Below, piece after piece: positions 18,437 through 26,300 of a stretch of DNA of 64,000 bases. The position numbers were made by a program, and so were the translations under genes. The notes beneath the pieces were generated by a model. That model saw only the letters and a program-made list of their open reading frames with translations, had not been told where the DNA came from and made no database searches. How positions within the stretch are numbered: position 1 is the stretch's first letter; each line of letters begins with the position of its first letter. Origin of the DNA: Clostridia bacterium (lineage in GTDB: Bacteria > Bacillota > Clostridia > Oscillospirales > Acutalibacteraceae); assembly GCA_017513195.1 (NCBI GenBank), contig JAFXGM010000005.1:46704-110703 (forward strand), given 5' to 3'.

Positions 18437-19366
18437 TTATTTTTTAGACCTTGCTGTTTTTTTTGCTCTGCGGGCAAAGTAATCTTCCTCTGGGAAACCG
18501 CTTGCTATATAAAGCATTGTAAGCATCGCAAATATGAATGCCTGCAAACAACCGCTAAACAAATCAAAATAAACCGATAATATTGCCGGTAGACCTACCT
18601 GTAAAAATGGTATTTCACCGAGGAATCCCGGCAACCAACCAAGCAACATATTTGAAAGTCCTTGAAGTCCTGCGCCGACCAACACCGAAATAACCGCACC
18701 TGATAAAACATTTCCGTAATGACGGAATGCCATTGAAATTGGCGTTGCAACCTCGCTTATAATGTTAAGCGGCGAAAGAAAGGGCACTGGATCACCAAAA
18801 CTTTTTATATAGTGTAGCGGACCACATTTCATCTTATAGTACGTTATGAGTATAAATACAAGTATTGCCCAACCACCTACTATATTAATGTCAGACGTTG
18901 GCGCATAAAGACCTAACAGCGCCATTAGACTCGAAAAAGCGGAAAGCCCCATTATAGCCGCAACAAACGGCGCAAAGCCAGAAAAATAATCACTCATGTT
19001 GGTTTTAACCAAAGACTGCGTTTGCTTTACTATCCATTCAGCTATATGCTGACGACGAAGTTCAGCTTTAACTGTAATGCCGTGAGTAAAATACAGACAC
19101 AAAAAGAATATTGTTATTATTACCAGCGCCGAGTTTACCTGCGATTCGGTTATGGGCAAATTTTGCAAAGGCATTGGAATTGTAAAATAAACCAACGCAC
19201 CCGAAACACTAATACCCTCACTTGCAGGATTAAAAAGAATTTTAAGCACCATACCAAAAACAAGAGGCAAAATAGCACCTACAAGAAGTAGTATGTCAAC
19301 TGTTCTAAATCCGATACTTCTATGAGTTTTCGTAAAGCAACACCTCCTTAAAAAGCATCTATACAA
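18437..19366 (-). CDS. atpB: F0 ATP synthase a subunit, start codon uncertain
   Basis: A membrane subunit forming the ion half-channels. It carries several membrane helices, the essential Arg in MAFRHYGNVLSGAVI, and the C-terminal helix CLQAFIFAMLTMLYIASGF. The open frame begins with TTG 19366, directly after the atpI stop and without a ribosome site. The only strong Shine-Dalgarno (AAGGAGG, 19343-19349) lies inside that frame, 9 nt before an ACG codon (19331-19333) that would start a natural-looking N-terminus (KTHRSIGFRTVDILLL after the initiator). No in-frame ATG, GTG or TTG lies near that site. The real start is therefore either the weak TTG, a non-canonical ACG, or an ATG lost through mutation or base-call error. 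Confidence 0.93.
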   Translation of the reverse strand: MYRCFLRRCCFTKTHRSIGFRTVDILLLVGAILPLVFGMVLKILFNPASEGISVSGALVYFTIPMPLQNLPITESQVNSALVIITIFFLCLYFTHGITVKAELRRQHIAEWIVKQTQSLVKTNMSDYFSGFAPFVAAIMGLSAFSSLMALLGLYAPTSDINIVGGWAILVFILITYYKMKCGPLHYIKSFGDPVPFLSPLNIISEVATPISMAFRHYGNVLSGAVISVLVGAGLQGLSNMLLGWLPGFLGEIPFLQVGLPAILSVYFDLFSGCLQAFIFAMLTMLYIASGFPEEDYFARRAKKTARSKK

Positions 19367-19367
19367 A

Positions 19368-19772
19368 TTATTGGTTTTTATTCATTAAAGGTCGCAGCAT
19401 AATTGCAATACGCGGAAAAATAAGCGGTATCACAACTGCAATTGAATTTAAAAATGGAACTAAAATACCAATCACAGCTAAAACAAAAATTCCCGCAAAC
19501 CGCAAACTTTGCGATGCCTTTACTGTCTGACGTGCATCTTTTTCATCCTGTGTTACAGCCTTTTGAACAAAAAGCCCCATTACAAAAAAGTTGCCTATAG
19601 CCACTGCAGAACCCCAAAAGTTGCCAAGCAGTACTGTATAATTCCATTTGCCAATTATTAAAAACACCGCCTGCATAAGCACACTAAATATTACCACAAG
19701 AAAGGCTATATATTTTGTCTCATTTATTACAGTTTTGTTAACTTTCATAAAATCAAAACCATTCTTTCCCAT
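19368..19772 (-). CDS. atpI: ATP synthase subunit I-like membrane protein
   Basis: A 134-residue protein with four hydrophobic segments (about 20-42, 45-68, 90-108, 110-128), the position and topology of AtpI, which helps c-ring assembly and possibly ion uptake. Identity rests on place (first gene of the atp operon) and topology; sequence conservation in this family is low. ATG 19772 is used, with an in-frame ATG at 19748 as an alternative. Neither has a strong ribosome site. Confidence 0.8.
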   Translation of the reverse strand: MGKNGFDFMKVNKTVINETKYIAFLVVIFSVLMQAVFLIIGKWNYTVLLGNFWGSAVAIGNFFVMGLFVQKAVTQDEKDARQTVKASQSLRFAGIFVLAVIGILVPFLNSIAVVIPLIFPRIAIMLRPLMNKNQ

Positions 19773-19781
19773 TTTATTAGT

Positions 19782-19810
19782 ATTTTATCATACTCGCGCA
19801 ATTATGTCTA
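19782..19810 (-). promoter_or_regulatory. Promoter of atp operon
   Basis: Minus strand TAGACA (19805-19810), 17-bp spacer, TAAAAT (19782-19787) with an upstream TG (extended -10), 10 bp before the first atpI start codon. Confidence 0.5.
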
Positions 19811-19872
19811 CAAAAAATAAAAATTTAACAAAATATTTTTATTATTTATATTACATACTATATTTGTTCATT

Positions 19873-19914
19873 AAAAAACCACCCATCACATATATATTTG
19901 TGGGGTGGTTTTTT
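19873..19914. terminator. Hairpin with T-runs on both strands over the bofA start
   Basis: Arms AAAAAACCACCC (19873-19884) and GGGTGGTTTTTT (19903-19914) with an AT-rich loop. It can terminate on either strand. The two possible TTG starts of the following gene (19898 and 19913) lie in its loop and right arm, so it may also hide the translation start. Confidence 0.65.
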
Positions 19915-20173
19915 GAAAGCTCTTGGAATTTTGGCAATTATATGGTTATCTCTTTGTGCATTCGCCTTACTTATATTGCACATAAAAAGTCATCGACTTA
20001 TAAAATCGGTATTTTTAAATGCTGTTTTTGGATTTGTTGCAATAGCTATTATCAATTTAACACGCAGTCTTACCGGTGTGTTTGTTCCGCTTAATTGGTG
20101 GACGGTTGCCGGCAGCGGAGTTTTTGGGCTGCCGTGCGTTTGCGGAATAATTTTGGCACAAATTATTATATAA
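19898..20173 (+). CDS. bofA: BofA-like pro-sigmaK processing inhibitor
   Basis: A 91-residue membrane protein from the first TTG (86 residues from TTG 19913, which lies 4 nt after GGGGTGG). It has an N-terminal helix (about 5-28), the KSHRLIKSVFLNAVFGFVAI helix, then INLTRSLTGVFVPLNWWTV and a hydrophobic end with GVFGLPCVCGIIL. This matches BofA, which in sporulating Firmicutes holds the SpoIVFB protease inactive during sigmaK activation. Length and order fit the family. No ATG start exists. It is good evidence that the organism belongs to a spore-forming lineage. Confidence 0.8.
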   Translation: MWGGFLKALGILAIIWLSLCAFALLILHIKSHRLIKSVFLNAVFGFVAIAIINLTRSLTGVFVPLNWWTVAGSGVFGLPCVCGIILAQIII

Positions 20174-20203
20174 AAAACCGAGCATCTAGTATTTAGATGC
20201 TCG
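20172..20203. terminator. Terminator between bofA and manA
   Basis: Stem CGAGCATCTA / TAGATGCTCG followed on the minus strand by GTTTTTT, ending the manA transcript; on the plus strand it follows the bofA stop. Confidence 0.85.
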
Positions 20204-20210
20204 ATTTAAT

Positions 20211-21167
20211 TTACATATGCGAATACATTATTTCTGCTGTTCCGGTAAGTCTTACCTTTAAGCCTGCCGGCACAAATACGCTGTCGCCTTTTTTGAGCCG
20301 CATCATACCACCCGTGTATGATAGAGTTGCAGCGCCATCTAAAATAAGCAACGATATAAAGCTATCGTTATCATAAATGCCAACGTTGCCGTCAAGGTGT
20401 ATAAGCTCGGTTGTAAAATACTCGCAAGAGGCAAGCTCTCTCACAGTGCCAAACGGATAGAGTGTTACGTCGCCCACCGCACCATAAGGCTTTGTTGGTT
20501 TTTGTGTTTTAGTAACCTCGACCGCCTGCTTTATATGAAGCTGACGTGGCTTACCGTCGGCACCAAGTCGTCCATAATCTGACACGCGATAAGTGGTGTT
20601 AGAGTTTTGCTGTACCTCGGCAATCAATATACCTTTGCCAATAGCGTGCATGGTGCCTGCCTCTATAAAGAATACATCACCCTTTTTAACCGGTACGTAA
20701 TTGCAAACGGGCGAAAGGTTATTGTTGTTTATTCTTTCCAAAAACTCACCACGGGTTATATCTTGATTAAAACCGTATATAAGCTTTGCATCTTCATCGC
20801 AATCAACAACATACCACATTTCAGTTTTACCGTATTCGCCCTCATTTGCAAGAGCGTACTCATCGTTGGGATGCACCTGAACAGACAACCTGTCCTTTGC
20901 GTCAATAAGCTTTATAAGAATTGGAAAATATGTAAAGTCAGCACATTTTTTGCCCAAAGAAGCTTGTCCCCAGGCTTCAACCGCCTGTTGCAAGGTAAGC
21001 CCTGCAAGTTCACCGTTGCGAACAATACTGTTGCCGTCCTTGTGGCAAGAAAGCATCCAAGCCTCTGCCGCCTTTTCTTTATCGGTTTCAAAACCATATT
21101 CATCAATCAGTCGTCTACCGCCCCAAAGATAATCTTTGAGTGGCGCTTTTAGTAACAAAGGATACAT
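20211..21167 (-). CDS. manA: Mannose-6-phosphate isomerase, class I
   Basis: A 318-residue type I phosphomannose isomerase that converts mannose-6-phosphate to fructose-6-phosphate. It shows DYLWGGRRL at the N-terminus, KLIDAKDRLSVQVHPNDEYA with two zinc ligands, EAGTMHAIGKGILIAEVQQN (zinc His and substrate region), and a C-terminal cupin with KKGDSVFVPAG. ATG 21167 follows GGGGAGG. It stands alone under its own promoter and completes the path from mannose released or phosphorylated by the GH38/GH130 enzymes into glycolysis. Confidence 0.96.
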   Translation of the reverse strand: MYPLLLKAPLKDYLWGGRRLIDEYGFETDKEKAAEAWMLSCHKDGNSIVRNGELAGLTLQQAVEAWGQASLGKKCADFTYFPILIKLIDAKDRLSVQVHPNDEYALANEGEYGKTEMWYVVDCDEDAKLIYGFNQDITRGEFLERINNNNLSPVCNYVPVKKGDVFFIEAGTMHAIGKGILIAEVQQNSNTTYRVSDYGRLGADGKPRQLHIKQAVEVTKTQKPTKPYGAVGDVTLYPFGTVRELASCEYFTTELIHLDGNVGIYDNDSFISLLILDGAATLSYTGGMMRLKKGDSVFVPAGLKVRLTGTAEIMYSHM

Positions 21168-21200
21168 ATATTAGCCTCCCCTACTTTTATTTATATAGAT

Positions 21201-21229
21201 ATTATATCATTATATCCTGCATCAATCAA
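21201..21229 (-). promoter_or_regulatory. Promoter of manA
   Basis: Minus strand TTGATT (21224-21229), 17-bp spacer, TATAAT (21201-21206). Confidence 0.65.
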
Positions 21230-21362
21230 GCATTGATTAAAAATATGTTGAAAAAAGACGATTTTTAGCATCAAAACGTGAGTGAATTTTATAAAACTTT
21301 TTTAATTTCTGTTTTACATAAATTTTTTATTCACTTTATTTTTGCATATAGTTTTATTCCAC

Positions 21363-21452
21363 TTATCAACCGAGTTTTCCACCAAAAAACTGTCGAAAAA
21401 CTGCTTTTTATCGCATTTCCGTTTTTTAAACGGTGGAAAACTCGGTTGATAA
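21363..21452. repeat. Perfect 21-bp inverted repeat in gene-free stretch
   Basis: In the roughly 390 bp without a gene between manA and the next small gene, arms 21363-21383 and 21432-21452 are exact 21-bp inverted copies (TTATCAACCGAG... / ...CTCGGTTGATAA) around a 48-bp AT-rich spacer. The A/T-rich surroundings also hold TTGTAACC repeats (about 21520-21535). No open frame is convincing here. Function unknown: a large RNA stem, a protein-binding site or a small palindromic element. Confidence 0.75.
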
Positions 21453-21561
21453 TGTGAAAAACTTTTAGGTTGTTTTGGTTTACATAATGCTAAAAAATGC
21501 AACATTTTCCAATAAAATTGTAACCTTTTTGTAACTTGATTTTTTATGTCACATACCCTTA

Positions 21562-21825
21562 TCACATCAAAATATACAAAAGCGCCAAAAAAAGCCACAT
21601 ATCATGCGAATCATTTGATAATATTAGAACAATCCCCAATATCAGCAGCTCGTCACTTGATAACGATAGCCCACCGTTTGCGATTGTGATTTTATGCTGA
21701 TTTTCGCCTGATTTTTCTGCCTTTCTATTGCCGCTGTTACGCACTTTTGATGCTTGTTTATTCATTTTGAACAGTTCTTCTATAGCGCGATTTTTAATAC
21801 TGGAAAAATCTTGCATATCATTCAA
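21562..21825 (-). CDS. Small conserved hypothetical protein
   Basis: An 87-residue protein from a TTG start with GGGAG 10 nt upstream (no ATG with a ribosome site is in frame; ATG 21816 is the alternative). The N-terminus QDFSSIKNRAIEELFKMNKQ is amphipathic, the middle is basic, and the C-terminus is hydrophobic (SSDELLILGIVLILSN, LFLALLYILM). I do not recognise a named domain. It is the last of three small genes on the minus strand, 14 nt from its neighbour. Confidence 0.6.
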   Translation of the reverse strand: MNDMQDFSSIKNRAIEELFKMNKQASKVRNSGNRKAEKSGENQHKITIANGGLSLSSDELLILGIVLILSNDSHDMWLFLALLYILM

Positions 21826-21839
21826 TAATTATGCACTCC

Positions 21840-22205
21840 CTAAAATTCAAACATTCCGCTATCCTTTAAAAACGGCAGCAGATCAATGAGTTTAAGTAGC
21901 TTTATAGCGGCATCTACCTTTTCTTGCCTGGGTGTGCTAAGATGAGGCTTTAGAGCAAGTAATAATCTTGAGCGATTATCATCTTGTTTTGATTTAAGCC
22001 GCGACATTACGCTCATTATTTTACCTATTTGTGCAGGGTCTATGCCGTCACCAAACAGTGAGTTTATGTCAAAATCAGATTTTGCGGCGTTTTCTGTTTT
22101 AGTTTTTTCGTCTTTACCTAAAATATTTTCTGCCATTTCGCGAACGCGATTAAGGCTGTCAGGGTCGTTAAGCAGCTCCGCCAATTTTTCGCTTATGTCA
22201 TCCAT
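21840..22205 (-). CDS. Conserved hypothetical protein
   Basis: A 121-residue soluble, helical protein starting at ATG 22205, which overlaps the previous small gene by 8 nt. It contains NDPDSLNRVREMAENILG near the N-terminus, DPAQIGKIMSVMSRLKS in the middle and LALKPHLSTPRQEKVDAAIK followed by LLKLIDLLPFLKDSGMF at the end. No catalytic motif is seen. The spacing indicates co-translation with its neighbours. Confidence 0.65.
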   Translation of the reverse strand: MDDISEKLAELLNDPDSLNRVREMAENILGKDEKTKTENAAKSDFDINSLFGDGIDPAQIGKIMSVMSRLKSKQDDNRSRLLLALKPHLSTPRQEKVDAAIKLLKLIDLLPFLKDSGMFEF

Positions 22206-22404
22206 TCTTTTTTCCGCCTAATATTTTCATAAGTTTTTGTGCAGCATCACTGCTTAAAATCTTTTTCAACTTGTCTTTATCGTTTATAACTTCTTGTATT
22301 TTTTTACGATCGGCTTCATTAAGGCTGGACATAACAGCCTCGGTGTCCCCTTTTCGCGCAGCGTCAATTGTTTCTTTGCTTATTTTGTCAAAATTATTAT
22401 TCAT
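22198..22404 (-). CDS. Small helical conserved hypothetical protein
   Basis: A 68-residue protein starting at ATG 22404, behind GGGGG. It is predicted all-helical and highly charged (FDKISKETIDAARKGDTEAV, LNEADRKKIQEVINDKDKL) and ends in KKNG. The longer frame upstream runs into the repeat element and is not credible. First gene of a three-gene group; function unknown. Confidence 0.65.
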   Translation of the reverse strand: MNNNFDKISKETIDAARKGDTEAVMSSLNEADRKKIQEVINDKDKLKKILSSDAAQKLMKILGGKKNG

Positions 22405-22430
22405 TTGATTTTCCCCCAAAAATATAGTAT

Positions 22431-22610
22431 TATAATGGTTATTAGAGGTGGAAATAGCAAATTCTTGCGATTTCCACGCCAAATCAAGGATTTGGCAACA
22501 AGTTTTCTTTGAAAACTTTACCGTATCCATTATCAATGATGTTGCTTTAGAGCCATTATGTCGGCTCTTTGTGGAAATATAAAATATTTCCACCTTCAAC
22601 AATCATTATA
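22431..22610. repeat. Multi-hairpin repeat element, copy 1
   Basis: A 180-nt element with a second copy at 34809-35018. It starts TATAATGGTTATT and ends CAACAATCATTATA, an imperfect terminal inverted repeat that extends into GTGGAAATA on both sides. Inside is a chain of hairpins: GTGGAAATAGCAA/TTGCGATTTCCAC, GCCAAATC/GATTTGGC, AAGTTTTC/GAAAACTT, GAGCC/GGCTC, and GTGGAAATAT/ATATTTCCAC. Stems are conserved between copies while loops differ. It lies directly upstream of the phosphodiesterase gene. A small mobile element (MITE-like) or structured RNA are both possible. Confidence 0.85.
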
Positions 22611-22641
22611 TGTATATACTATGTTGAAAGTGGGTGTATTT

Positions 22642-23115
22642 ATGCGAATTGCAGTTATTTCTGACTCGCACGGTCACGGCAGTATTGTAGATAGAATTAT
22701 ACGTCGCGAAGCGCAGGCAGAGGTTATAATCTTTTTGGGCGACGTAACTAAAGATATTGAAGACTTTACCTACGAATATACCGATAAAAAATTTTACATA
22801 GTAAGCGGTAATTGCGATTTTTTCTCTGATTACCCATATAGCACGGTTGCCGATGTAAACGGTGTTAAAATTTTTATTACACACGGGCACACGCTTGGCG
22901 TTAAGGGTGGGCTTGGCAACTTAATTAAAGCCGCACAGCAACAGGAATGCACCATAGCACTATATGGTCACACCCACGTGCCCGATACAAAATATGTTGA
23001 CGGATTGCACATTGTGAATCCCGGCTCTTGCGCTCGATCACGCGAAGGTGGAAATAGTTACGCGGTAATAGATATTCGGGAAAACGGAATTCTTACAAGT
23101 ATAGTCAGAATATAA
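22642..23115 (+). CDS. YfcE/MJ0936-type metallophosphoesterase
   Basis: A 157-residue calcineurin-like phosphodiesterase. All metal-binding motifs are present: ISDSHG near residue 6, FLGDV, SGNCDFF, FITHGHTLGVKGG and YGHTHVPD, with the family ending NPGSCARSREG. Such proteins hydrolyse phosphodiesters with Mn2+/Ni2+; physiological substrates are unclear. Start ATG 22642 (MRIAVISDSHG); the ribosome site is weak (AAAGTGGG). The longer upstream frame falls in the repeat element and is rejected. The element forms its 5' leader. Confidence 0.92.
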   Translation: MRIAVISDSHGHGSIVDRIIRREAQAEVIIFLGDVTKDIEDFTYEYTDKKFYIVSGNCDFFSDYPYSTVADVNGVKIFITHGHTLGVKGGLGNLIKAAQQQECTIALYGHTHVPDTKYVDGLHIVNPGSCARSREGGNSYAVIDIRENGILTSIVRI

Positions 23116-23149
23116 AAAAGAACCAAACGAATTTTCGTTTGGTTCTTTT
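23116..23149. terminator. Bidirectional terminator
   Basis: Long stem AAAAGAACCAAACGAA / TTCGTTTGGTTCTTTT between convergent phosphodiesterase and YitT genes. Confidence 0.9.
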
Positions 23150-23152
23150 GTT

Positions 23153-24046
23153 TTATTTCTTTATTTTCGCAAAATTTCCAAATGTGTTACCTACGTTTTC
23201 AACAAATGAAAAGGTATTGTCATATTTTTTAAGTATATTTTGGAAATCTACTATCTGATGCTTGTTTACCACGCATATCAAAACGTCTTTTTCTTCCATT
23301 TTATATGCACCAACTGCCGACAACTTTGTAGCCCCGTGATGAAGGTTATGAAGCACCTCTTCACATATTTCGTCAGCGTGTGTGGTGATAACGGTAAATT
23401 TATATGCTTGCTTTGAACCTTGAATAATTACGTTGCCCAAAAAGGTTGATATAAAGCAATATATTATGCACAGACAAACCGGCTTATAATCGTAGCTCAT
23501 ACTTCCTGTTGCATCGGGCTTTGCGTATACAAAGAAAGATACCACCGCAACTATTGCGTTAAGGGTAAGCGTTATCCAAAAGAAATTAAGATACGGGCGC
23601 TTTATACTTATGTATTTTGACACTATATCCGTGCCACCCGTAGATGCGTTGTGACGGGCACATATACCGTAAACCAAGCCGCCCAAAGTACCGCTTATTA
23701 TTACGGGGTAAATGGTGTCGTGACCGCCCGCGTCATATTGAAAAGTCGAAAATTCAGCCTGCTGAAGCCCTAGATATACGAACGAATAAACAAGACAAAA
23801 TAAAAGTGATTTTTTGGCAAAATCGCGATTCACAAAAAAGTATGCCAATATACAAAGCGGAACGTTTATAAGCAATGACATATAACCTATACTAAAGCCC
23901 GTTTTGTACTGTATCATAGTAGCGATACCATTAATGCCCGCAGGAGCAAAGTTGTTTCTTACAATAAATAATTGATAGGTAATCGCAAGCAATATTGCCG
24001 CCAAAATTATAAACAGGTATGCGTTGAAATTTTTAATTTTTTTCAT
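23153..24046 (-). CDS. YitT family membrane protein (DUF161/DUF2179)
   Basis: A 297-residue protein. Five or six membrane helices (about 8-215) include FAPAGINGIATMIQYKTGFS, and the segment ARHNASTGGTDIVSKY follows, a YitT hallmark. A soluble C-terminal DUF2179 domain (about 220-290) contains HHGATKLSAVGAYKMEEKDV. Function is not established; family members are often annotated as transporters. Start ATG 24046 with a weak ribosome site. It stands alone between two terminators. Confidence 0.9.
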   Translation of the reverse strand: MKKIKNFNAYLFIILAAILLAITYQLFIVRNNFAPAGINGIATMIQYKTGFSIGYMSLLINVPLCILAYFFVNRDFAKKSLLFCLVYSFVYLGLQQAEFSTFQYDAGGHDTIYPVIISGTLGGLVYGICARHNASTGGTDIVSKYISIKRPYLNFFWITLTLNAIVAVVSFFVYAKPDATGSMSYDYKPVCLCIIYCFISTFLGNVIIQGSKQAYKFTVITTHADEICEEVLHNLHHGATKLSAVGAYKMEEKDVLICVVNKHQIVDFQNILKKYDNTFSFVENVGNTFGNFAKIKK

Positions 24047-24094
24047 ATACCATCACCCAAAGCTATTTTAACAAAGGAAAAAATAAAATGCAAC

Positions 24095-24123
24095 AAAAAA
24101 GGCGAGATTTTCTCGCCTTTTTT
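24095..24123. terminator. Terminator after EF-G-like gene
   Basis: Perfect 13-bp stem AAAAAAGGCGAGA / TCTCGCCTTTTTT with a T-run on both strands. Confidence 0.9.
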
Positions 24124-24127
24124 AAAA

Positions 24128-26167
24128 TTATTCTTTATTTGCTTCCTCAATTACTTTTTGAGCAATGTTTGCAGGTACGTTTTCGTATCTTGCAAATTCA
24201 AGTGTAAAGGTAGCAGTACCCTGTGTGAGTGAACGCATAGCTGTAGAGAAATCAGACATCTCGGCGGTTGGAACCTCGCCTATGATTTCCTGCATCTTGT
24301 TTTCAACGGGATTCATACCGATAATTCTACCGCGACGTTTGTTAATATCACCAATAACGTCACCGAGCATATCGTCGGGAACCAAAACCTTAAGCGTGCT
24401 GATAGGCTCAAGAAGTACCGGGCTTGCGTTTGAAATACCTTCTTTAAACGCTATTGATGCTGCCATCTTAAACGCCATTTCAGAAGAGTCAACCGGATGA
24501 TAAGAGCCGTCAACAAGCGTTGCCTTGATACCAACCATTGGATAGCCTGCTAAAACGCCCTTTAGAGTAGAGTCGCGAAGACCTTTTTCGACTGCCGGGA
24601 AGAAGTTCTTTGGCACAGCGCCGCCAAATACCTTTTCTTCAAATACAAGTTCAGTGCTATCACATGGCTCAAATTCAATCCAAACGTCACCAAATTGACC
24701 GTGACCGCCCGATTGTTTCTTGTGTCGGCCTTGTGCCTTAACTGCTTTTTGTATTGTTTCGCGATAAGCAATCTTTGGTTTTGAAAGAACTACGTCACAA
24801 CCAAATTTTGCCTTAAGCTTTGATACTACTATATCGGTATGCTGCTCACCAAGTGTGCTCATAACAAGCTCACGTGTTTCGGTATCATTTTGTACCTTAA
24901 GGGTTGGATCTTCTTCCATGATTCTGTTAAGACCCGAGCTTATCTTTTCTTCGTCGCCCTTCTTTGCAGGGTAGATGGCCGTCTTAAGATTTGGAAGTGG
25001 GAAATCAATAGCCGCAACCGCCACTGTTCCTGTAGCCGACAAAGTGTCACCTGTAATAGTGTCGCCAAGCTTTGATACCGAGCCGATATCACCGGCTGTA
25101 ATTTCGTTTGCATCCTCTTGCTTGCCGCCCTTTAGCCACATAACTTTAGATAGACGTTCTTCTTCGCCTGTGCGGTTATTCTTAAGCTTCATATCACCTG
25201 TAACTTTACCCGAAATAACCTTAAAGTATGAAAGCTTACCAACAAATGGGTCGGCAATGGTCTTAAATACAAACAATGCGTTTTCTTTAGCCGCATCCAA
25301 AGTCACCTTTACGCCGCTTGATAGTGTATAGGTGCTGTCGGCTGCTGATGGTAAAATTTCTGCAATGCTGTCAGCAAACAAGCCTATAGCGTCGCCCGTA
25401 AGCTGTACACCGCAATATACGGGGCAAATATCACCGCTTGCCGTACCGGTTTTAAGACCGGTGGTAATTTCTTCGGCAGTGAGTTCTTCACCCTCAAAAT
25501 ATTTTTCCATTAGTGCTTCATCGGTAGATGCAACTGCCTCAATAAGCATATCACGCATCTGTGAAACCTCGGTGCTGGTGGGCATATCGGTTTCGGTAAG
25601 ATTTATACCATCGGCGGTATATGCCTTATTTACAACCAAGTCAACGTAGCACTGAACAACGTCATCTACTATGTAAGGTACTACAACAGGGCAAACAACC
25701 GCACCGTAATTTGCAACAAGGGCTGAAATTACGCGGTAGAAGTGAGCGTGTGTAGAATTTAGCTTACCAATAAAGAAACCAACTGCTTTACCAGCAGCCC
25801 TTGCTTTATCAAATGCTTGTTTGGCACCTACGGTAAGACCTGATTTACCCGAAATAGTAACTATAACGCTATCTGCAGCGGCAAGCGCTTCGGTTACTCC
25901 ACCCGCAAAGTCAAAAAGTCCCGGCGCGTCAATAAGATTTAATTTAACGTCGCCCTTTTCCAATGCGTAAACTGAGGTAGAAACCGAACAACCGCGTTTC
26001 TTTTCTTCTGCATCAAAATCAAAAACCGAGGTACCCTCTGATGTATTACCTATTCGCTCCACTGCTTTGGAATGGTAAAGAATGGCGCTTGCAAGTGTGG
26101 TTTTGCCCGAATTACCATGACCCAAAAAGGCAATGTTTTTAATTTTGTCAGCTGAATAGTTTTTCAT
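24128..26167 (-). CDS. EF-G-like translation GTPase (FusA2 type)
   Basis: A 679-residue paralogue of elongation factor G with all five domains: GTPase (1-270), domain II (about 290-370), then domains III-V ending VIEEANKE. The GTP-binding loops differ from true EF-G: G1 is GHGNSGKTT, G3 is DAPGLFDF (no catalytic His) and G4 is GKLN instead of NKMD. Domain IV keeps QSGGHGQFGDVWIEFEP. ATG 26167 follows GGAGG; the longer frame is not needed. Such proteins occur beside a normal EF-G in many Clostridia and their role is not settled. It is monocistronic with its own promoter. Confidence 0.9.
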   Translation of the reverse strand: MKNYSADKIKNIAFLGHGNSGKTTLASAILYHSKAVERIGNTSEGTSVFDFDAEEKKRGCSVSTSVYALEKGDVKLNLIDAPGLFDFAGGVTEALAAADSVIVTISGKSGLTVGAKQAFDKARAAGKAVGFFIGKLNSTHAHFYRVISALVANYGAVVCPVVVPYIVDDVVQCYVDLVVNKAYTADGINLTETDMPTSTEVSQMRDMLIEAVASTDEALMEKYFEGEELTAEEITTGLKTGTASGDICPVYCGVQLTGDAIGLFADSIAEILPSAADSTYTLSSGVKVTLDAAKENALFVFKTIADPFVGKLSYFKVISGKVTGDMKLKNNRTGEEERLSKVMWLKGGKQEDANEITAGDIGSVSKLGDTITGDTLSATGTVAVAAIDFPLPNLKTAIYPAKKGDEEKISSGLNRIMEEDPTLKVQNDTETRELVMSTLGEQHTDIVVSKLKAKFGCDVVLSKPKIAYRETIQKAVKAQGRHKKQSGGHGQFGDVWIEFEPCDSTELVFEEKVFGGAVPKNFFPAVEKGLRDSTLKGVLAGYPMVGIKATLVDGSYHPVDSSEMAFKMAASIAFKEGISNASPVLLEPISTLKVLVPDDMLGDVIGDINKRRGRIIGMNPVENKMQEIIGEVPTAEMSDFSTAMRSLTQGTATFTLEFARYENVPANIAQKVIEEANKE

Positions 26168-26217
26168 AAGTGTATCCTCCTTGTGAACTTTCACCAAAAA
26201 GTTCTGGTTATTGGTTA

Positions 26218-26246
26218 AGTATATCACATTGTTTTAGCAATTACAA
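26218..26246 (-). promoter_or_regulatory. Promoter of EF-G-like gene
   Basis: Minus strand TTGTAA (26241-26246), 17-bp spacer, TATACT (26218-26223). Confidence 0.6.
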
Positions 26247-26300
26247 CTAAAATTTTAAAAAATTTTAATATCTTTTGTTTAATTCTCACAAATTGTAACT

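Noticed and set aside
20607-21152. 181-codon open frame opposite manA
   Set aside because: Antisense shadow of a certain gene, without promoter or ribosome site.
21363-21452. Replication origin (DnaA-box-like TTATCAACC and TTTTCCACC)
   Set aside because: No exact TTATCCACA box, no dnaA/dnaN neighbours and no clear unwinding cluster; an inverted repeat of unknown role is the safer call.
21314-21598. 94-codon frame across the inverted repeat near manA
   Set aside because: Low-complexity AT-rich sequence with no family pattern, overlapping a better small gene and the 21-bp inverted repeat.
22558-22641. Longer N-terminus for the phosphodiesterase
   Set aside because: The extension reads through the end of the hairpin repeat; family members start at the MRIAVISDSHG position.
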